64,000 nucleotides of DNA, taken from positions 8,774 to 72,773 of the forward strand of contig CAMAQR010000015.1 of NCBI GenBank assembly GCA_945860375.1, read 5' to 3'. Below are positions 1-8,797 of this stretch, piece after piece. The position numbers and the translations under genes are program-made. The notes under the pieces were generated by a model. The model did no database searches. It was not told the origin of the DNA and saw only the letters and a program-made list of their open reading frames with translations. Source of the DNA: Pseudorhodobacter antarcticus (GTDB lineage: Bacteria > Pseudomonadota > Alphaproteobacteria > Rhodobacterales > Rhodobacteraceae). The first letter of the stretch is position 1. Each line of letters begins with the position of its first letter.

Positions 1-951
1 CTTTTGCGCACGATCGCCGGGTTCGAGGGCATCTCTTCGGGCGTCGTGATGATCGACGACAAGGATATGGAGGGGGTGCCGGCCAATGTGCGGCCAACCA
101 ACATGGTGTTTCAGTCTTACGCGATCTTCCCGCATCTGACAGTGGAACAGAACGTCGGCTTCGGTCTGCGCAAGGATCCGCGTTCGGCTGCGGACAAGGC
201 CAAGGCTGTGGCCGAGGCGCTGGAGATGGTGGGCCTGAAAGGCTATGGCGCGCGGGCGGCCCATGCGTTGTCGGGTGGACAGCGGCAGCGGGTGGCACTG
301 GCGCGGGCGCTGATCTTGAAACCCAAGGTGCTGTTGCTGGACGAACCCTTGTCGGCGCTGGACAAGAAGATGCGCGAGCAGATGCAGGTCGAGTTGATCA
401 AACTGCAGCGGCAGGTCGGCATCACCTTCATCCTTGTGACCCATGACCAGGAAGAAGCCTTGGTGATGTCAGACCGCATCGCAGTGATGTTTGAAGGCGA
501 AATTGCGCAACTGGCTGACCCGGAAACCCTGTACAGGCGGCCAAACAGCCGCAAGGTTGCAAATTTCATCGGCACCATGAACTTTTTGCCGGCGCGGATC
601 CTGTCGGAACAGGATGGCCGCGTCGAGGTGGATGCCGAAGGCTTTGGCACTCTGACCATGGACGCAAGGCAGGTGATGGGCACACCCAGCGAGGGTGGCG
701 CGTCGGTGGGGTTCCGCCCCGAAACCCTGACCATCCTGTTTGAGGGTCAGACCGCCACCGACCGCGAAAGCTGGGCCGTGGTCGAAGAGGTCGTCTATTA
801 CGGCGACATGACCTATTATGACATCAAGCTGGATGGCACCGACAAACCGATGCGCCTGTCGATGCGCAACGTCTTTGGCCGCCCGGTTTTGGACATTGGC
901 ACCCGCGCCCGCATGGCCTGGTCGCCCGGCGCTTTGGTGCTGTTCCGGTAG
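1..951 (+). CDS. ABC transporter ATP-binding protein, polyamine/PotA type (5' end missing)
   Basis: Cytoplasmic ATPase subunit that powers a substrate-binding-protein-dependent importer. The reading frame is open from the first base, and the window begins just after the Walker A region (the frame opens with LRTIAGFE, which normally follows it), so roughly the first 45 residues are missing. Visible in order: Q-loop VFQSYAIFPH near residue 37, signature LSGGQRQR near 89, Walker B LLLDEPLSALD near 110, H-loop VTHDQEEA, then a C-terminal TOBE-like beta domain from about residue 235. The Q-loop context and TOBE domain fit the spermidine/putrescine or related small-molecule class. The exact substrate cannot be told because the permease and binding-protein genes lie outside the window. 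It converges on the tetR gene. Confidence 0.9.
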   Translation, partial: LLRTIAGFEGISSGVVMIDDKDMEGVPANVRPTNMVFQSYAIFPHLTVEQNVGFGLRKDPRSAADKAKAVAEALEMVGLKGYGARAAHALSGGQRQRVALARALILKPKVLLLDEPLSALDKKMREQMQVELIKLQRQVGITFILVTHDQEEALVMSDRIAVMFEGEIAQLADPETLYRRPNSRKVANFIGTMNFLPARILSEQDGRVEVDAEGFGTLTMDARQVMGTPSEGGASVGFRPETLTILFEGQTATDRESWAVVEEVVYYGDMTYYDIKLDGTDKPMRLSMRNVFGRPVLDIGTRARMAWSPGALVLFR

Positions 952-1042
952 CAGGCGTGATCCAGCGGAGCGCTGCGCGCGTTTGGTTTGAGCGCTGACG
1001 CGCCTGAGCGCTGCGCGCAGGCCGGACCTTCAGGGTTCCGGC

Positions 1043-1066
1043 ATGGATATTTGAGCCAAGGTGAAT
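1043..1066 (-). repeat. 3'-end repeat family A, copy 1
   Basis: On the minus strand the sequence reads TTCACCTTGGCTCAAATATCC, starting a few bases after the tetR stop codon. It matches copies near 12162, 37802, 47239 and 52298. This copy has no G/C-run hairpin, but a weak CCGGA/TCCGG stem lies next to it at about 1021-1041. All five copies point the same way as the gene before them. Confidence 0.7.
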
Positions 1067-1071
1067 TTGAG

Positions 1072-1686
1072 CTATCTGTCCGGCGGCAACAGGCCCAGTC
1101 CGCGCAGGTAAATGCCAATCCCGGCCTCCAGCAGGTCTTCGGGCGGGTAGGGGCTTTTGCTGCCGGGTGATCCGCGCATGAAGAGTTCCACCACCCCGTG
1201 GCTGAGGGCCCAGATATGGGCCGAAAACATCGTGGCGGGCGGACGTTTGGCCGTGGGCATGTGTTGCGACAGGTTTTCCGCCGCGCGTTCCAGCACGCCG
1301 CGCGCCTTTTGCGCCACCAAGGCCAGTTCGGGATGGGCGTTCAGGTTCAGACCGGATTCGAACATGGCCATATAATGGCCGGGATATTTGCGCGCAAAGG
1401 CGAGGTAGGCCCGCCCTGTCGCCTCGAACGCCGCAAGGGCGGTGGGCTGGCCGTTGTTGAAGGCAAACTCCATCAGCGCGGCGAAGATGTCATAACCTTG
1501 GCGGGCGACTTCGGCGATCAGATCATCACGGCCCGCGAAGTGGCGGTATACGGCGGCCGGGGTGACATCGGCGGCTTTGGCGGCCTCGGACAAAGTGAAG
1601 CCGGTCGGGCCCTGATCGGCAATCAGGATCAGGGCTGCGTCGATCAGGGCCTGGCGCAGATTGCCATGGTGGTAGCCGCGTTTCAT
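1072..1686 (-). CDS. TetR/AcrR family transcriptional regulator
   Basis: A 204-residue TetR-type repressor. The N-terminal helix-turn-helix is clear (residues about 10-55, with the typical [10 protein letters not shown] recognition-helix segment), followed by an all-helical ligand and dimerisation domain; the hallmarks fit the WHG-type C-terminal group. Its ATG overlaps the ppk2 stop codon in an ATGA, so it is the last gene of a translationally coupled five-gene operon (ATPase, metA, hydrolase, ppk2, tetR). It may therefore regulate that operon, which is inferred from position only. The ligand is unknown. A family A repeat follows the stop codon. Confidence 0.9.
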   Translation of the reverse strand: MKRGYHHGNLRQALIDAALILIADQGPTGFTLSEAAKAADVTPAAVYRHFAGRDDLIAEVARQGYDIFAALMEFAFNNGQPTALAAFEATGRAYLAFARKYPGHYMAMFESGLNLNAHPELALVAQKARGVLERAAENLSQHMPTAKRPPATMFSAHIWALSHGVVELFMRGSPGSKSPYPPEDLLEAGIGIYLRGLGLLPPDR

Positions 1687-2552
1687 GGCCGCAGGTTCAC
1701 GCCGCCACAGATTTTGCTGTCGATCTCGCCGATGGCCGCCACATCTTTGCCGGTGTAATCGACGTGGTGCAACAGGGTCTGCATGGCAGCAATACGCGCG
1801 CGCAACTTGTCATCTGCCAAGATCACCGACCAGGGCGCGTATTTGAAATCGCTGATCTGCATGGTTTCCGCGATGGCTGTGGAATAGGCGTCCCATTTCG
1901 ACAGCCCGTCGATGTCGATGGAGGACAGTTTCCATTGTTTCAGCGGGTCTTGTTCACGGTCAAGGAAGCGTTTGAGCTGTTCGGCCTGCCCGACCTCCAG
2001 CCACAGCTTGATCAAGATGATGCCCTCATCCACCATCATGCGTTCAAAATCAGGCAGTTGGCGGAAGAATTTGGCGCGTTGATCGTTGGTGCAAAAGCCG
2101 AACACATGTTCGATCATGGCGCGGTTGTACCAAGAGCGGTCAAACAACGCGATCTCCCCGGCGGCGGGCAGCCAATCGACATAGCGCTGAAAATACCACT
2201 GTGTCGCCTCTCGGTCGGAGGGTTTCGGCAAGGCCACCACGGTTGCCACGCGGGGGTTGAGGTTTTCGCGCATCACCCCAATCGCGCCACCTTTGCCAGC
2301 GGCATCACGGCCTTCAAACACCACCACGATGCGCTTGCCGGTGGCTTTCACATCGGCCTGCATGCGGACAAGTTGAATTTGCAGCGCGTCCATGTGGGTT
2401 TCGCAGTCTTTTTTCTTCAGATCTTCGCGGTAGGGGTAGTCTTTCCAAAGGATTTCACCTTTGGCCGCATTTTCAATGGCTTTGCGCACGTCTTTGGGCG
2501 CGCCCTCTTGAAAGTAGCGGCTGATGGCTCCGTCAAAAGGCAGGTTTGACAT
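1683..2552 (-). CDS. ppk2: Polyphosphate kinase 2 family protein
   Basis: 289 residues, the size of a one-domain PPK2, which transfers phosphate between polyphosphate and nucleotides. The Walker A-like GRDAAGKGG lies near residue 80 and the lid/Walker B segment DRSWYNRA near 140. Start choice: an in-frame ATG exists nine codons upstream (overlapping the hydrolase stop as TAATG), but the ATG at 2552 has a GGAG ribosome site at the right distance. The 3' end overlaps tetR by four bases. Whether it prefers ADP, GDP or AMP cannot be told by eye. It sits with metA and a hydrolase in one operon, an association with no obvious pathway logic. Confidence 0.92.
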   Translation of the reverse strand: MSNLPFDGAISRYFQEGAPKDVRKAIENAAKGEILWKDYPYREDLKKKDCETHMDALQIQLVRMQADVKATGKRIVVVFEGRDAAGKGGAIGVMRENLNPRVATVVALPKPSDREATQWYFQRYVDWLPAAGEIALFDRSWYNRAMIEHVFGFCTNDQRAKFFRQLPDFERMMVDEGIILIKLWLEVGQAEQLKRFLDREQDPLKQWKLSSIDIDGLSKWDAYSTAIAETMQISDFKYAPWSVILADDKLRARIAAMQTLLHHVDYTGKDVAAIGEIDSKICGGVNLRP

Positions 2553-2578
2553 CGGGTTCTCCGGTTGGATTTGACCCA

Positions 2579-3544
2579 TTATGGCGATTGAGGCGGGCTG
2601 CGCAATGCAGCGCGGGCAATGGCTGCGATCACGATGTCGGGGTGGCTGTAATGCGGCATTTGGCCTGCGCCGTCTATCACCGTCAAATGGGCATTGGGGT
2701 GCAGGGCAGAGAAGGGGCGCGAATGGATGTGCAGTGGCACGATGGTGTCAGCGCTGCCGTGGACGATCTCGATGGGCAGGGCCAGTCTTGCGTAAAGCGG
2801 TTCCATATCAACCAGTTGCGCGCGCAGGGCGTTGACTTGGGCCAGGTTGGCGCCCAAGGCGCTGCGGCGCAGGGTCATCGGGGCGTCAATGGCCTTGGCA
2901 TAGCCGGGCGGCACAGGCGCCGGGTGGAAGATGCCTGCGATCGAGGCGTTGATATAGGCGTCCGACACGAAAGCCGTGGCCAGCGGGATCAGAACCGCAG
3001 CGCCCAATTTGGTGTTGTTCAACCGATACCAGATGTCGAGCGGCCCCGGCCATGGCAGGCTGGGCGCGGAAATCAGCACCAGTGCGCGGGGTTTCATGTC
3101 GCCGTGCAGTGCCCAAGCGAGGGCCACCGAGCCACCATAGCTTTGCCCGACCAGCAAGGGATTGCTGACCCCCAGTTGCAAGGCTGCTGCGGACAGGTGC
3201 CGTGCTTGGTCGGCCAGCGCGTCATTTGGCAAGGGATCGGAATGGCCGAGACCGGGGCGGTCAAAGGCGATGACGCGGTGGTCCTTGGTCAGGCGGTCGG
3301 CCAAGGCCAGCGTCACATCGCGGGCATTGCCGGATGCGCCGTGGATCAAGATCAGGTCTGGCCCCGCGCCTGCAATCAGCACATGGACGCGCAGACCGTT
3401 GACCATCAGGATTTGCCCGCTGGGCGGATGGGCGGCGATCAAAGCCGCCTCACGCGAGGCCGCCCGCTTCAGCACATAGACCGCGAAACCGCCCAGCAGC
3501 GCCGCGATCAGAAGCAGACTAACGGCCAATTTCGGCCAGATCAT
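2579..3544 (-). CDS. Alpha/beta hydrolase, membrane-anchored
   Basis: 321 residues. An N-terminal hydrophobic helix (about residues 5-25) suggests a signal anchor, with the catalytic domain outside the cytoplasmic membrane. The alpha/beta-hydrolase fold is shown by the oxyanion segment LIHGASGN, the nucleophile elbow GQSYGG (Ser near residue 140), a late Asp in HGSADTIVP and a late His in [11 protein letters not shown]. The substrate is unknown; hydrolases of this kind include esterases and epoxide or haloalkane hydrolases. It overlaps the metA 3' end by 26 bases and its stop overlaps the upstream candidate start of ppk2, so it belongs to the same operon. Confidence 0.88.
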   Translation of the reverse strand: MIWPKLAVSLLLIAALLGGFAVYVLKRAASREAALIAAHPPSGQILMVNGLRVHVLIAGAGPDLILIHGASGNARDVTLALADRLTKDHRVIAFDRPGLGHSDPLPNDALADQARHLSAAALQLGVSNPLLVGQSYGGSVALAWALHGDMKPRALVLISAPSLPWPGPLDIWYRLNNTKLGAAVLIPLATAFVSDAYINASIAGIFHPAPVPPGYAKAIDAPMTLRRSALGANLAQVNALRAQLVDMEPLYARLALPIEIVHGSADTIVPLHIHSRPFSALHPNAHLTVIDGAGQMPHYSHPDIVIAAIARAALRSPPQSP

Positions 3545-4442
3545 AGGGCGTTCCCTGATATATCTCGTTGATCCAATTGCCGTAAAGCAAATGCGCGTGG
3601 CTGCGCCAGCGGTTCATCGGAGGTAGCGCGGGATTGTCGCCGGGGTAGTAATTCAACGGGATGTTGATCGGGGTGCCATTGGCGACATCGCGGTCATATT
3701 CCTGTTTCAGCGTGTCGCTTTCATACTCAAAATGGTTGAAGATATAGAGCGCCCGGTGAACGGGATCTTCGATCAGACAGGGACCAACCTCATCCGAACC
3801 GAGCAAGCTGCGCAGGCCCGGGGCGGCAGCGATTTCGCTTTGTTTCATCTCGGTCCAGCGCGACACTGGAATGACGAAATCATCCGAAAATCCGCGCAGG
3901 AAGGGCGAGGTCGGGGTCAGGTTCTGGTGGTGAAAACAGCCAAAGGCCTTGTGGGGCAGCATGTGTTTCTGCACCCCGTGGAAGTGATAGATCATCGCCA
4001 TCGCCCCCCAGCAGACGCCAAAGGTGGAATGCACATGGGTTTGCGTCCAGTCCATCACCCGGCGCAGCTCATCCCAATAGGTCACGTCTTCGAATGGCAG
4101 ATGTTCGATCGGGGCGCCGGTGATGATGAGGCCGTCGAATTTCTCACCCGAGGCTTCCACATCCGAAAACGGGCGGTAAAATTCCTCCATATGGGCGGCG
4201 GCGGTGTTCTTGGTCAGATGTTCGCTCATGCGGATCAGCGACAGGTCGATCTGCAACGGTGTCGCGCCGATCAGGCGGGCAAACTGGTTCTCGGTCTGAA
4301 TTTTCTTCGGCATCAGGTTCAAAAGCGCGATCCGCAAGGGACGGATTTCCTGTGCTTGCGCGCGCTCTGGCGACATCACCATGACGCCTTCGCCCTTCAG
4401 GACGTCAAAGGCGGGCAGGGTGCTGGGCAGAGTGATGGGCAT
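3519..4442 (-). CDS. metA: Homoserine O-acyltransferase (probably O-acetyltransferase)
   Basis: 307 residues, full length for the MetA family, which acylates homoserine in methionine biosynthesis. The catalytic Cys lies in FGVCWGAMA and the His/Glu partners in the HFEYE region near the C-terminus. In the acyl-CoA pocket the motif is [10 protein letters not shown]. In published work on MetA specificity a Glu at this position goes with acetyl-CoA and a Gly (as in E. coli) with succinyl-CoA, so acetyl-CoA use is inferred. The start at 4442 has AAGGAG seven bases upstream, inside the ATPase 3' end; the stop of the ATPase is one base away. Seven codons of extra upstream frame are unlikely to be used. 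Confidence 0.93.
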   Translation of the reverse strand: MPITLPSTLPAFDVLKGEGVMVMSPERAQAQEIRPLRIALLNLMPKKIQTENQFARLIGATPLQIDLSLIRMSEHLTKNTAAAHMEEFYRPFSDVEASGEKFDGLIITGAPIEHLPFEDVTYWDELRRVMDWTQTHVHSTFGVCWGAMAMIYHFHGVQKHMLPHKAFGCFHHQNLTPTSPFLRGFSDDFVIPVSRWTEMKQSEIAAAPGLRSLLGSDEVGPCLIEDPVHRALYIFNHFEYESDTLKQEYDRDVANGTPINIPLNYYPGDNPALPPMNRWRSHAHLLYGNWINEIYQGTPYDLAEIGR

Positions 4443-4443
4443 G

Positions 4444-5307
4444 TCAGGCTCCTTGGCGGTCAATCGCGGTGGTGATCATGGTGTCAAAATCGGTGGGGCT
4501 GCGCACTTGCGCCACCTCTTCGGCGGTCACAGTGACGCCCCATTGCGCCATTGCGCCATAGCGCGGTTGGCGGTGATCGAGCAGACGGGCATAGCCAAAG
4601 CGCAGGAAGGCGTCCGGGTCCACTTGATCTGCGGGCAGACCTTGGGCCGTCAGATACTCGGCCCAGAGGTCCAACAGGAAGTCGGGTCGATAATACATCG
4701 GCTTGGGTGCGCGGTCAAAGCGGCGGGCAAGCTCGGCCTTGTGGGCATCGGACCCTTTGATCCAGACCAGCAGCATATTGGCGGCAAGCGCCGTCATCAC
4801 CGGATCGGCAGGGTTGGCGGCATCGACCACTTCACAGATGGAACCCGAGGTGTCACAGACAAAGTGTTGATAGCCATAGATATCCTGTGCGCGGTCGATA
4901 AAGCGCGGGGCGTCCAGCATCGCCGCCACTTCGGCCTGCGCATGCTGCGCCTGACGGCGTTGGTATTCGGGAAAACCAATGCCGCCGCGCACAGGGTCGC
5001 CGGGTTTGCCCAGATAGGTCGACAGCGGGGCCAGATTGTCAAAGGTGATGTTGGACGCGATGTAGACGGAATCCGACAGCATCAATTCGCGCAGCAAGGG
5101 CACTTTCATCACCTCGCGCTTGAAGTTGTCGGCGATGTATTCGCCCATATACCGCGTGCCGATGCGGTAATCGACCGAGTAGTGAAACCAGTCACCCGCG
5201 CCGCGCAGCATGTTGGACAGATAGGTCTTGCCAAGCCCCGACATGCCAAACAGCAGCACGCGCTTTTGGGCAGCGTTCAGATAATGCTGACCGGAACTGT
5301 AGATCAT
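4444..5307 (-). CDS. P-loop ATPase-like protein of unknown function
   Basis: About 287 residues from the ATG at 5307. The N-terminal region has a P-loop-like [13 protein letters not shown] (Walker A near residue 20) and conserved-looking segments [10 protein letters not shown] and [11 protein letters not shown] recognise it as a conserved alphaproteobacterial protein annotated only as an ATPase; its substrate is unknown. The open frame continues upstream to 5556, but that extension would pass through a terminator hairpin at 5371-5400, so the ATG at 5307 is preferred. It is the first gene of the ATPase-metA-hydrolase-ppk2-tetR cluster, and its TGA sits one base from the metA ATG. A kinase role on a small molecule would fit the fold but is a guess. 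Confidence 0.75.
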   Translation of the reverse strand: MIYSSGQHYLNAAQKRVLLFGMSGLGKTYLSNMLRGAGDWFHYSVDYRIGTRYMGEYIADNFKREVMKVPLLRELMLSDSVYIASNITFDNLAPLSTYLGKPGDPVRGGIGFPEYQRRQAQHAQAEVAAMLDAPRFIDRAQDIYGYQHFVCDTSGSICEVVDAANPADPVMTALAANMLLVWIKGSDAHKAELARRFDRAPKPMYYRPDFLLDLWAEYLTAQGLPADQVDPDAFLRFGYARLLDHRQPRYGAMAQWGVTVTAEEVAQVRSPTDFDTMITTAIDRQGA

Positions 5308-5759
5308 CGCGCCATCCCCATGTGATGCGCCGTTGTTACAAGTTTGGCATGCTATACGAAAGCCCAAATGAAAAAGGCCCCGCAGCGGCTGCGGGGCTTC
5401 GGGTGCGAATGGCAGCGTCGGGTCACCGTTTTCCGGCACGGTGACATCGTATGTGATCGCGGATTCGTCGGTGAGGCCAACGCGCAGCGCGATTTCCGGC
5501 TTTTGACACGCCGCGCCGACATGGTGGAGCGTGTCTTTTTCGGCGCTGGTCGACATCGTTTAGCCGTCGAACAGCTTGACGTTGCCGCCGTGGTGGTCAG
5601 TGCCAATGCGCCAAGCGCGGTTGTTGCGTCTTTCATGTCTCTCTCCCCGTGAGTTGCGGTACGCGTCTCTGCCTGTCTTGGATGCAGGCCTGTGAAGCGA
5701 GTTGCGCGACTGAGAAACCCGGTGAACCAAATGCGCGCCGGTCCATTCGTGACGCAGCG
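5308..5759 (-). other. Leader region with terminator and small coding-like frames
   Basis: Gap of about 450 bases upstream of the ATPase-metA operon. On the minus strand it holds an ATG at 5636 with a strong GGGGAGAG ribosome site, short stretches with coding-like codon use in other frames (one ending NVKLFDG at 5560, one beginning with the ATG at 5556), and then a strong terminator at 5371-5400. The frames do not join into one recognisable protein. Possible readings are a small gene with its own terminator, a decayed small gene, or an attenuator leader for the operon. No known methionine-related riboswitch consensus was recognised. Confidence 0.4.
5371..5400 (-). terminator. Rho-independent terminator upstream of the ATPase-metA operon
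   Basis: Minus-strand stem GCCCCGCAG/CTGCGGGGC (nine perfect pairs, three-base loop) at 5377-5397, followed on the minus strand by CTTTTT. It lies only 64 bases upstream of the ATPase start codon and points in the same direction as the operon. Confidence 0.8.
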
Positions 5760-6656
5760 TCACGGAATTGTGACAGTCTGGTTGTTGCGATTTGATCGAA
5801 GCTCTGCCCGGATATTGATCCAGATCCCCGCAAAGATCACCGCCCCGCCCAGCAGAACATAGGGATCCAGCGGCTCGGCATAGATCAAGGCACCCACCAC
5901 AGCGATGACCGGCAGGCGCACGAAATCCAGCGGCACCACATAAGACGCAGGGGCCACTGACAGCGCCTGAGTCAGGCTGAGATGTGCCAGAATTCCCGCG
6001 CAACCGATCAGCACCAGCCAAGGCAGGGTGGTGCGGTCGGGCAGCGCCACCGCTCCATCATAGCCCGCCCCAATCAAGCCAAAGCCGAATTGCATCAGGG
6101 CCAGCCAGAACAGGATGGTCAGGATATTTTCGCGCCGCGTCAAGGCCTTGGTCAGGACGGATGTGGTGGCAAAAAACACCGCACTTGCCGCCGCCGCCAG
6201 AACGCCGGGGTTCAATTGCGTCAGATCGGGACGCGCAACGATCAAAATGCCGGCAAAGCCCAGACCTGCCGCCATCAACCGCGCCCGCGTCAAACGTTCG
6301 CCGAGCAGCAGCGGGGACAGCAGGATCACCCAGATCGGCGAGGTGAATTCCAGCGCGAAAACCTGCGCCAGCGGGATCAGGGTCAGGGCCCAGAACCACA
6401 GGTTTTGTCCGGTGAAATGCACCAGATTGCGCAGGGCGTGCCCGCCCAGATGCCGCCTGCCGATCTGCGCCCAGCGCCCGGCAACAGTGGTGTAAATCAC
6501 GATGATCGCAAACCCCACCAGTGACCGCGCCGTCATGATTTCAAAGCTGTCATGCAGGTGGCTGACTTGCCGACCGGCAATCGCCATCGCGGTGAAAGAC
6601 ACAATGGCTCCGGTCATCCACAGGGCGGCGCGCAGGGGTTTGGGCTGATCTGTCAC
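5760..6656 (-). CDS. DMT-superfamily transporter (EamA family)
   Basis: 298 residues with about ten hydrophobic segments arranged as two EamA repeats, the usual build of drug/metabolite exporters of the inner membrane. The conserved boundary motif EFTSPIWV lies in the first repeat and APASYVVPLDF in the second. The start codon is GTG at 6656 (protein begins MTDQPKP). The substrate cannot be told. It is followed by the MFS gene on the same strand, upstream at 6747, with a 90-base gap, so the two may or may not be co-transcribed. Confidence 0.9.
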   Translation of the reverse strand: MTDQPKPLRAALWMTGAIVSFTAMAIAGRQVSHLHDSFEIMTARSLVGFAIIVIYTTVAGRWAQIGRRHLGGHALRNLVHFTGQNLWFWALTLIPLAQVFALEFTSPIWVILLSPLLLGERLTRARLMAAGLGFAGILIVARPDLTQLNPGVLAAAASAVFFATTSVLTKALTRRENILTILFWLALMQFGFGLIGAGYDGAVALPDRTTLPWLVLIGCAGILAHLSLTQALSVAPASYVVPLDFVRLPVIAVVGALIYAEPLDPYVLLGGAVIFAGIWINIRAELRSNRNNQTVTIP

Positions 6657-6746
6657 GGGATTGCCCTATAGGACTATATCATAGTGCTGGCCTGACCCGG
6701 CTGGAATGTCCAGACATTGCATGTTGTACGGACGTACCAGTGCCAT

Positions 6747-8042
6747 TCAGCTTGCCGGGGCCACGGCGGAATGTGGTTTGGTGGTTTCCTCGGGGGCATC
6801 AACGCCGTCCAGCCGGTCGGCGCGGCGCAAATCCGGGAACATCCACGCCCAAAGTCCTGTCACCGCCAGCGTGCCAAAGCCACCAAACACCGCCGCCCCC
6901 ACAGGGCCGATGAAGCGCGACACGACGCCGCTTTCAAACTCACCCAGCTCATTGGATCCCGAGATGAACAGCCCCGACACCGAAGACACCCGCCCGCGCA
7001 TGTGGTCGGGTGTCACGATCTGCACCAGCGTCTGGCGGACATAGACCGAAATCATGTCCGCAGCGCCCAGCACCGCCAGGGCGGCCACTGACAGCCACAT
7101 GTTTTGCGACAGGCCAAAGACAATCGTGGCCAAGCCAAACGCCGCCACCGCCCAGAACATCCGCACACCTGCCCGGCGTTTCAAAGGCCAGCGCGCCAGT
7201 GCCAAGGCCATCAGCACCGCCCCAATCGCGGGGCCTGATCGCAGGATGCCAAAGCCCTCGGGTCCGACCTTCAGGGTGTCGCTGGCAAAGGCGGGCAGCA
7301 GGGCGGTCGCCCCGCCCAAAAGCACCGCAAACAGGTCCAGAGAGATCGCGCCAAAGATGATCTTGTTCTGGAAGGTGTAGGCCAAGCCTTCGCGGATCTG
7401 TGCGATCTGGCTGCCGGGTTGACGTTCTGGCGTGGTGTTGGTGCGCAGGGTGGCGACAATGGCCATGGCCAGCACATAAAGCCCGGCGGCCACGGAGTAG
7501 GCGAGCGCAGTGGAACTGGCGCATAAAATGCCACCGATCCACGGACCCAGAATGACCGACACCTGCCAGCTGAGCGATTTGAGCGAGATGGCCTGAGGCA
7601 TGTCGGCCTTGGGCACCAGCATCGGCGTCAGCGCGGTTGCGGCAGGCGACAGAAACGCGCGACTGACGCCAAAAAGGGCTGCAATCGCAAAGATATGGGT
7701 CAGGTTCGGGTTTGGCTCCAGCGCCACTGCGACCAAGCCCAGAACGCCGACGATCTTCACCGCGATGGAGGCCAGCACGATGGCGCGGCGCGAATGGCGG
7801 TCGGCCAGAGACCCGGCCCAAAGCGTCAGCACAAACATCGGCACGAATTGCGCAAGGCCGACCATGCCAACCATGAAAGCGCTTTCCTCGATCGACAGGC
7901 TTTGACGGGCGACGGTGTAAATCTGCCAGCCGATGGTGACGGCTTCGATCTGCACCGCGATGCTTTCAAAGGCCATGCCGGTCCAGTACCGCGCAAAATC
8001 GGGATGGCGGCGCAGGAAGTTGGGCTGTTTTGCACGGGTCAT
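6747..8042 (-). CDS. MFS transporter, EntS-like exporter family
   Basis: 431 residues and about twelve hydrophobic segments. The N-terminal FARYWTGMAFESIAVQI and the loop GSLADRHSRR (the MFS motif A, DRxxRR type) place it in the MFS_3/EntS-like exporter group. The start at 8042 (MTRAKQPN) is preferred over an ATG 16 codons upstream, because the extension is Arg/Gly-rich and not membrane-protein-like. It diverges from the nitroreductase gene. The substrate is unknown. Confidence 0.88.
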   Translation of the reverse strand: MTRAKQPNFLRRHPDFARYWTGMAFESIAVQIEAVTIGWQIYTVARQSLSIEESAFMVGMVGLAQFVPMFVLTLWAGSLADRHSRRAIVLASIAVKIVGVLGLVAVALEPNPNLTHIFAIAALFGVSRAFLSPAATALTPMLVPKADMPQAISLKSLSWQVSVILGPWIGGILCASSTALAYSVAAGLYVLAMAIVATLRTNTTPERQPGSQIAQIREGLAYTFQNKIIFGAISLDLFAVLLGGATALLPAFASDTLKVGPEGFGILRSGPAIGAVLMALALARWPLKRRAGVRMFWAVAAFGLATIVFGLSQNMWLSVAALAVLGAADMISVYVRQTLVQIVTPDHMRGRVSSVSGLFISGSNELGEFESGVVSRFIGPVGAAVFGGFGTLAVTGLWAWMFPDLRRADRLDGVDAPEETTKPHSAVAPAS

Positions 8043-8160
8043 GGCGCGTTCTAGCCAAACCGTTTGGGCGCGACCAGAGCCTGCGCACATGCCCTGTGAA
8101 AGATAGCACCAAGATTGGGGTGTTCCTCGGCGACTGCGAGGCCTAGATGCAGGGCAACCA

Positions 8161-8766
8161 ATGAAAGCAGATGATATGACCCGCCCCGTTGCCCCCGCCC
8201 GCCATGCCGATCACGCCATTGCCGAACAATTCCTGACCCGCTGGTCGCCGCGCGCTTTTGCCGACACGCCAATGTCACAGGCGCAGCTGATGTTGGTGCT
8301 GGAGGCTGCACGTTGGGCGCCGTCCGCCAGCAACAACCAGCCGTGGCGCTTTGTCTGGGGCCTGCGTGGAGATGCGGGCTTTGCCGCAATTGCAGACACA
8401 CTGGTGCCGTTCAATCGGGCTTGGGCGGAAAAGGCAGCGGCTTTGGTCGTGGTGGCCTCGCAGGATCACACCGAGAAGGACGCAGTGCGCAGCCCGAACC
8501 GCTGGCACGCCTTTGATGCGGGCGCGGCTTGGGCGCAGATGGCGTTGCAGGCGCACTCCATGGGTCTGGCGGCCCATGCCATGGGTGGATTTGACGTGGA
8601 CACCGCAACCCGTCTGCTGAACGTGCCCGAAGGTGTGGTGCTGCAAGCGGTTGTGGCACTTGGCACCAAGGGCGACATGGCGACCTTGCCCGAAGGGCTG
8701 CAGGCGCGCGAGTTTCCCTCTGCCCGCCACCCTTTGGCGCAGATCGTGCATCACGGCAGCTTTTGA
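8161..8766 (+). CDS. Nitroreductase family protein
   Basis: 201 residues with the FMN-binding pattern of the nitroreductase fold: RWSPRAF near residue 22 and EAARWAPSASNNQPWRF near 46-62, the segment that binds FMN phosphate and ribityl. The C-terminal part carries the family pattern around LGTKGD. It probably works as an NAD(P)H-dependent flavoenzyme in the cytoplasm; the physiological substrate is unknown. A second start six codons in (MTRPV) is possible. A strong terminator at 8772-8797 separates it from convergent guaA. Confidence 0.88.
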   Translation: MKADDMTRPVAPARHADHAIAEQFLTRWSPRAFADTPMSQAQLMLVLEAARWAPSASNNQPWRFVWGLRGDAGFAAIADTLVPFNRAWAEKAAALVVVASQDHTEKDAVRSPNRWHAFDAGAAWAQMALQAHSMGLAAHAMGGFDVDTATRLLNVPEGVVLQAVVALGTKGDMATLPEGLQAREFPSARHPLAQIVHHGSF

Positions 8767-8771
8767 AAGCA

Positions 8772-8797
8772 AAGGCCCGCATCGCGCGGGCCTTTTT
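8772..8797. terminator. Bidirectional terminator between nitroreductase and guaA
   Basis: Stem AAGGCCCGC/GCGGGCCTT with a five-base loop, followed by TTTTT on the plus strand. The A-rich flank on the other side gives T residues on the minus strand as well, so the hairpin can serve both convergent genes. It ends at the guaA stop codon. Confidence 0.85.

Noticed and set aside
5308..5556. N-terminal extension of the ATPase to 5556
   Set aside because: It would require translation through a strong terminator hairpin; the ATG at 5307 begins at the conserved part.
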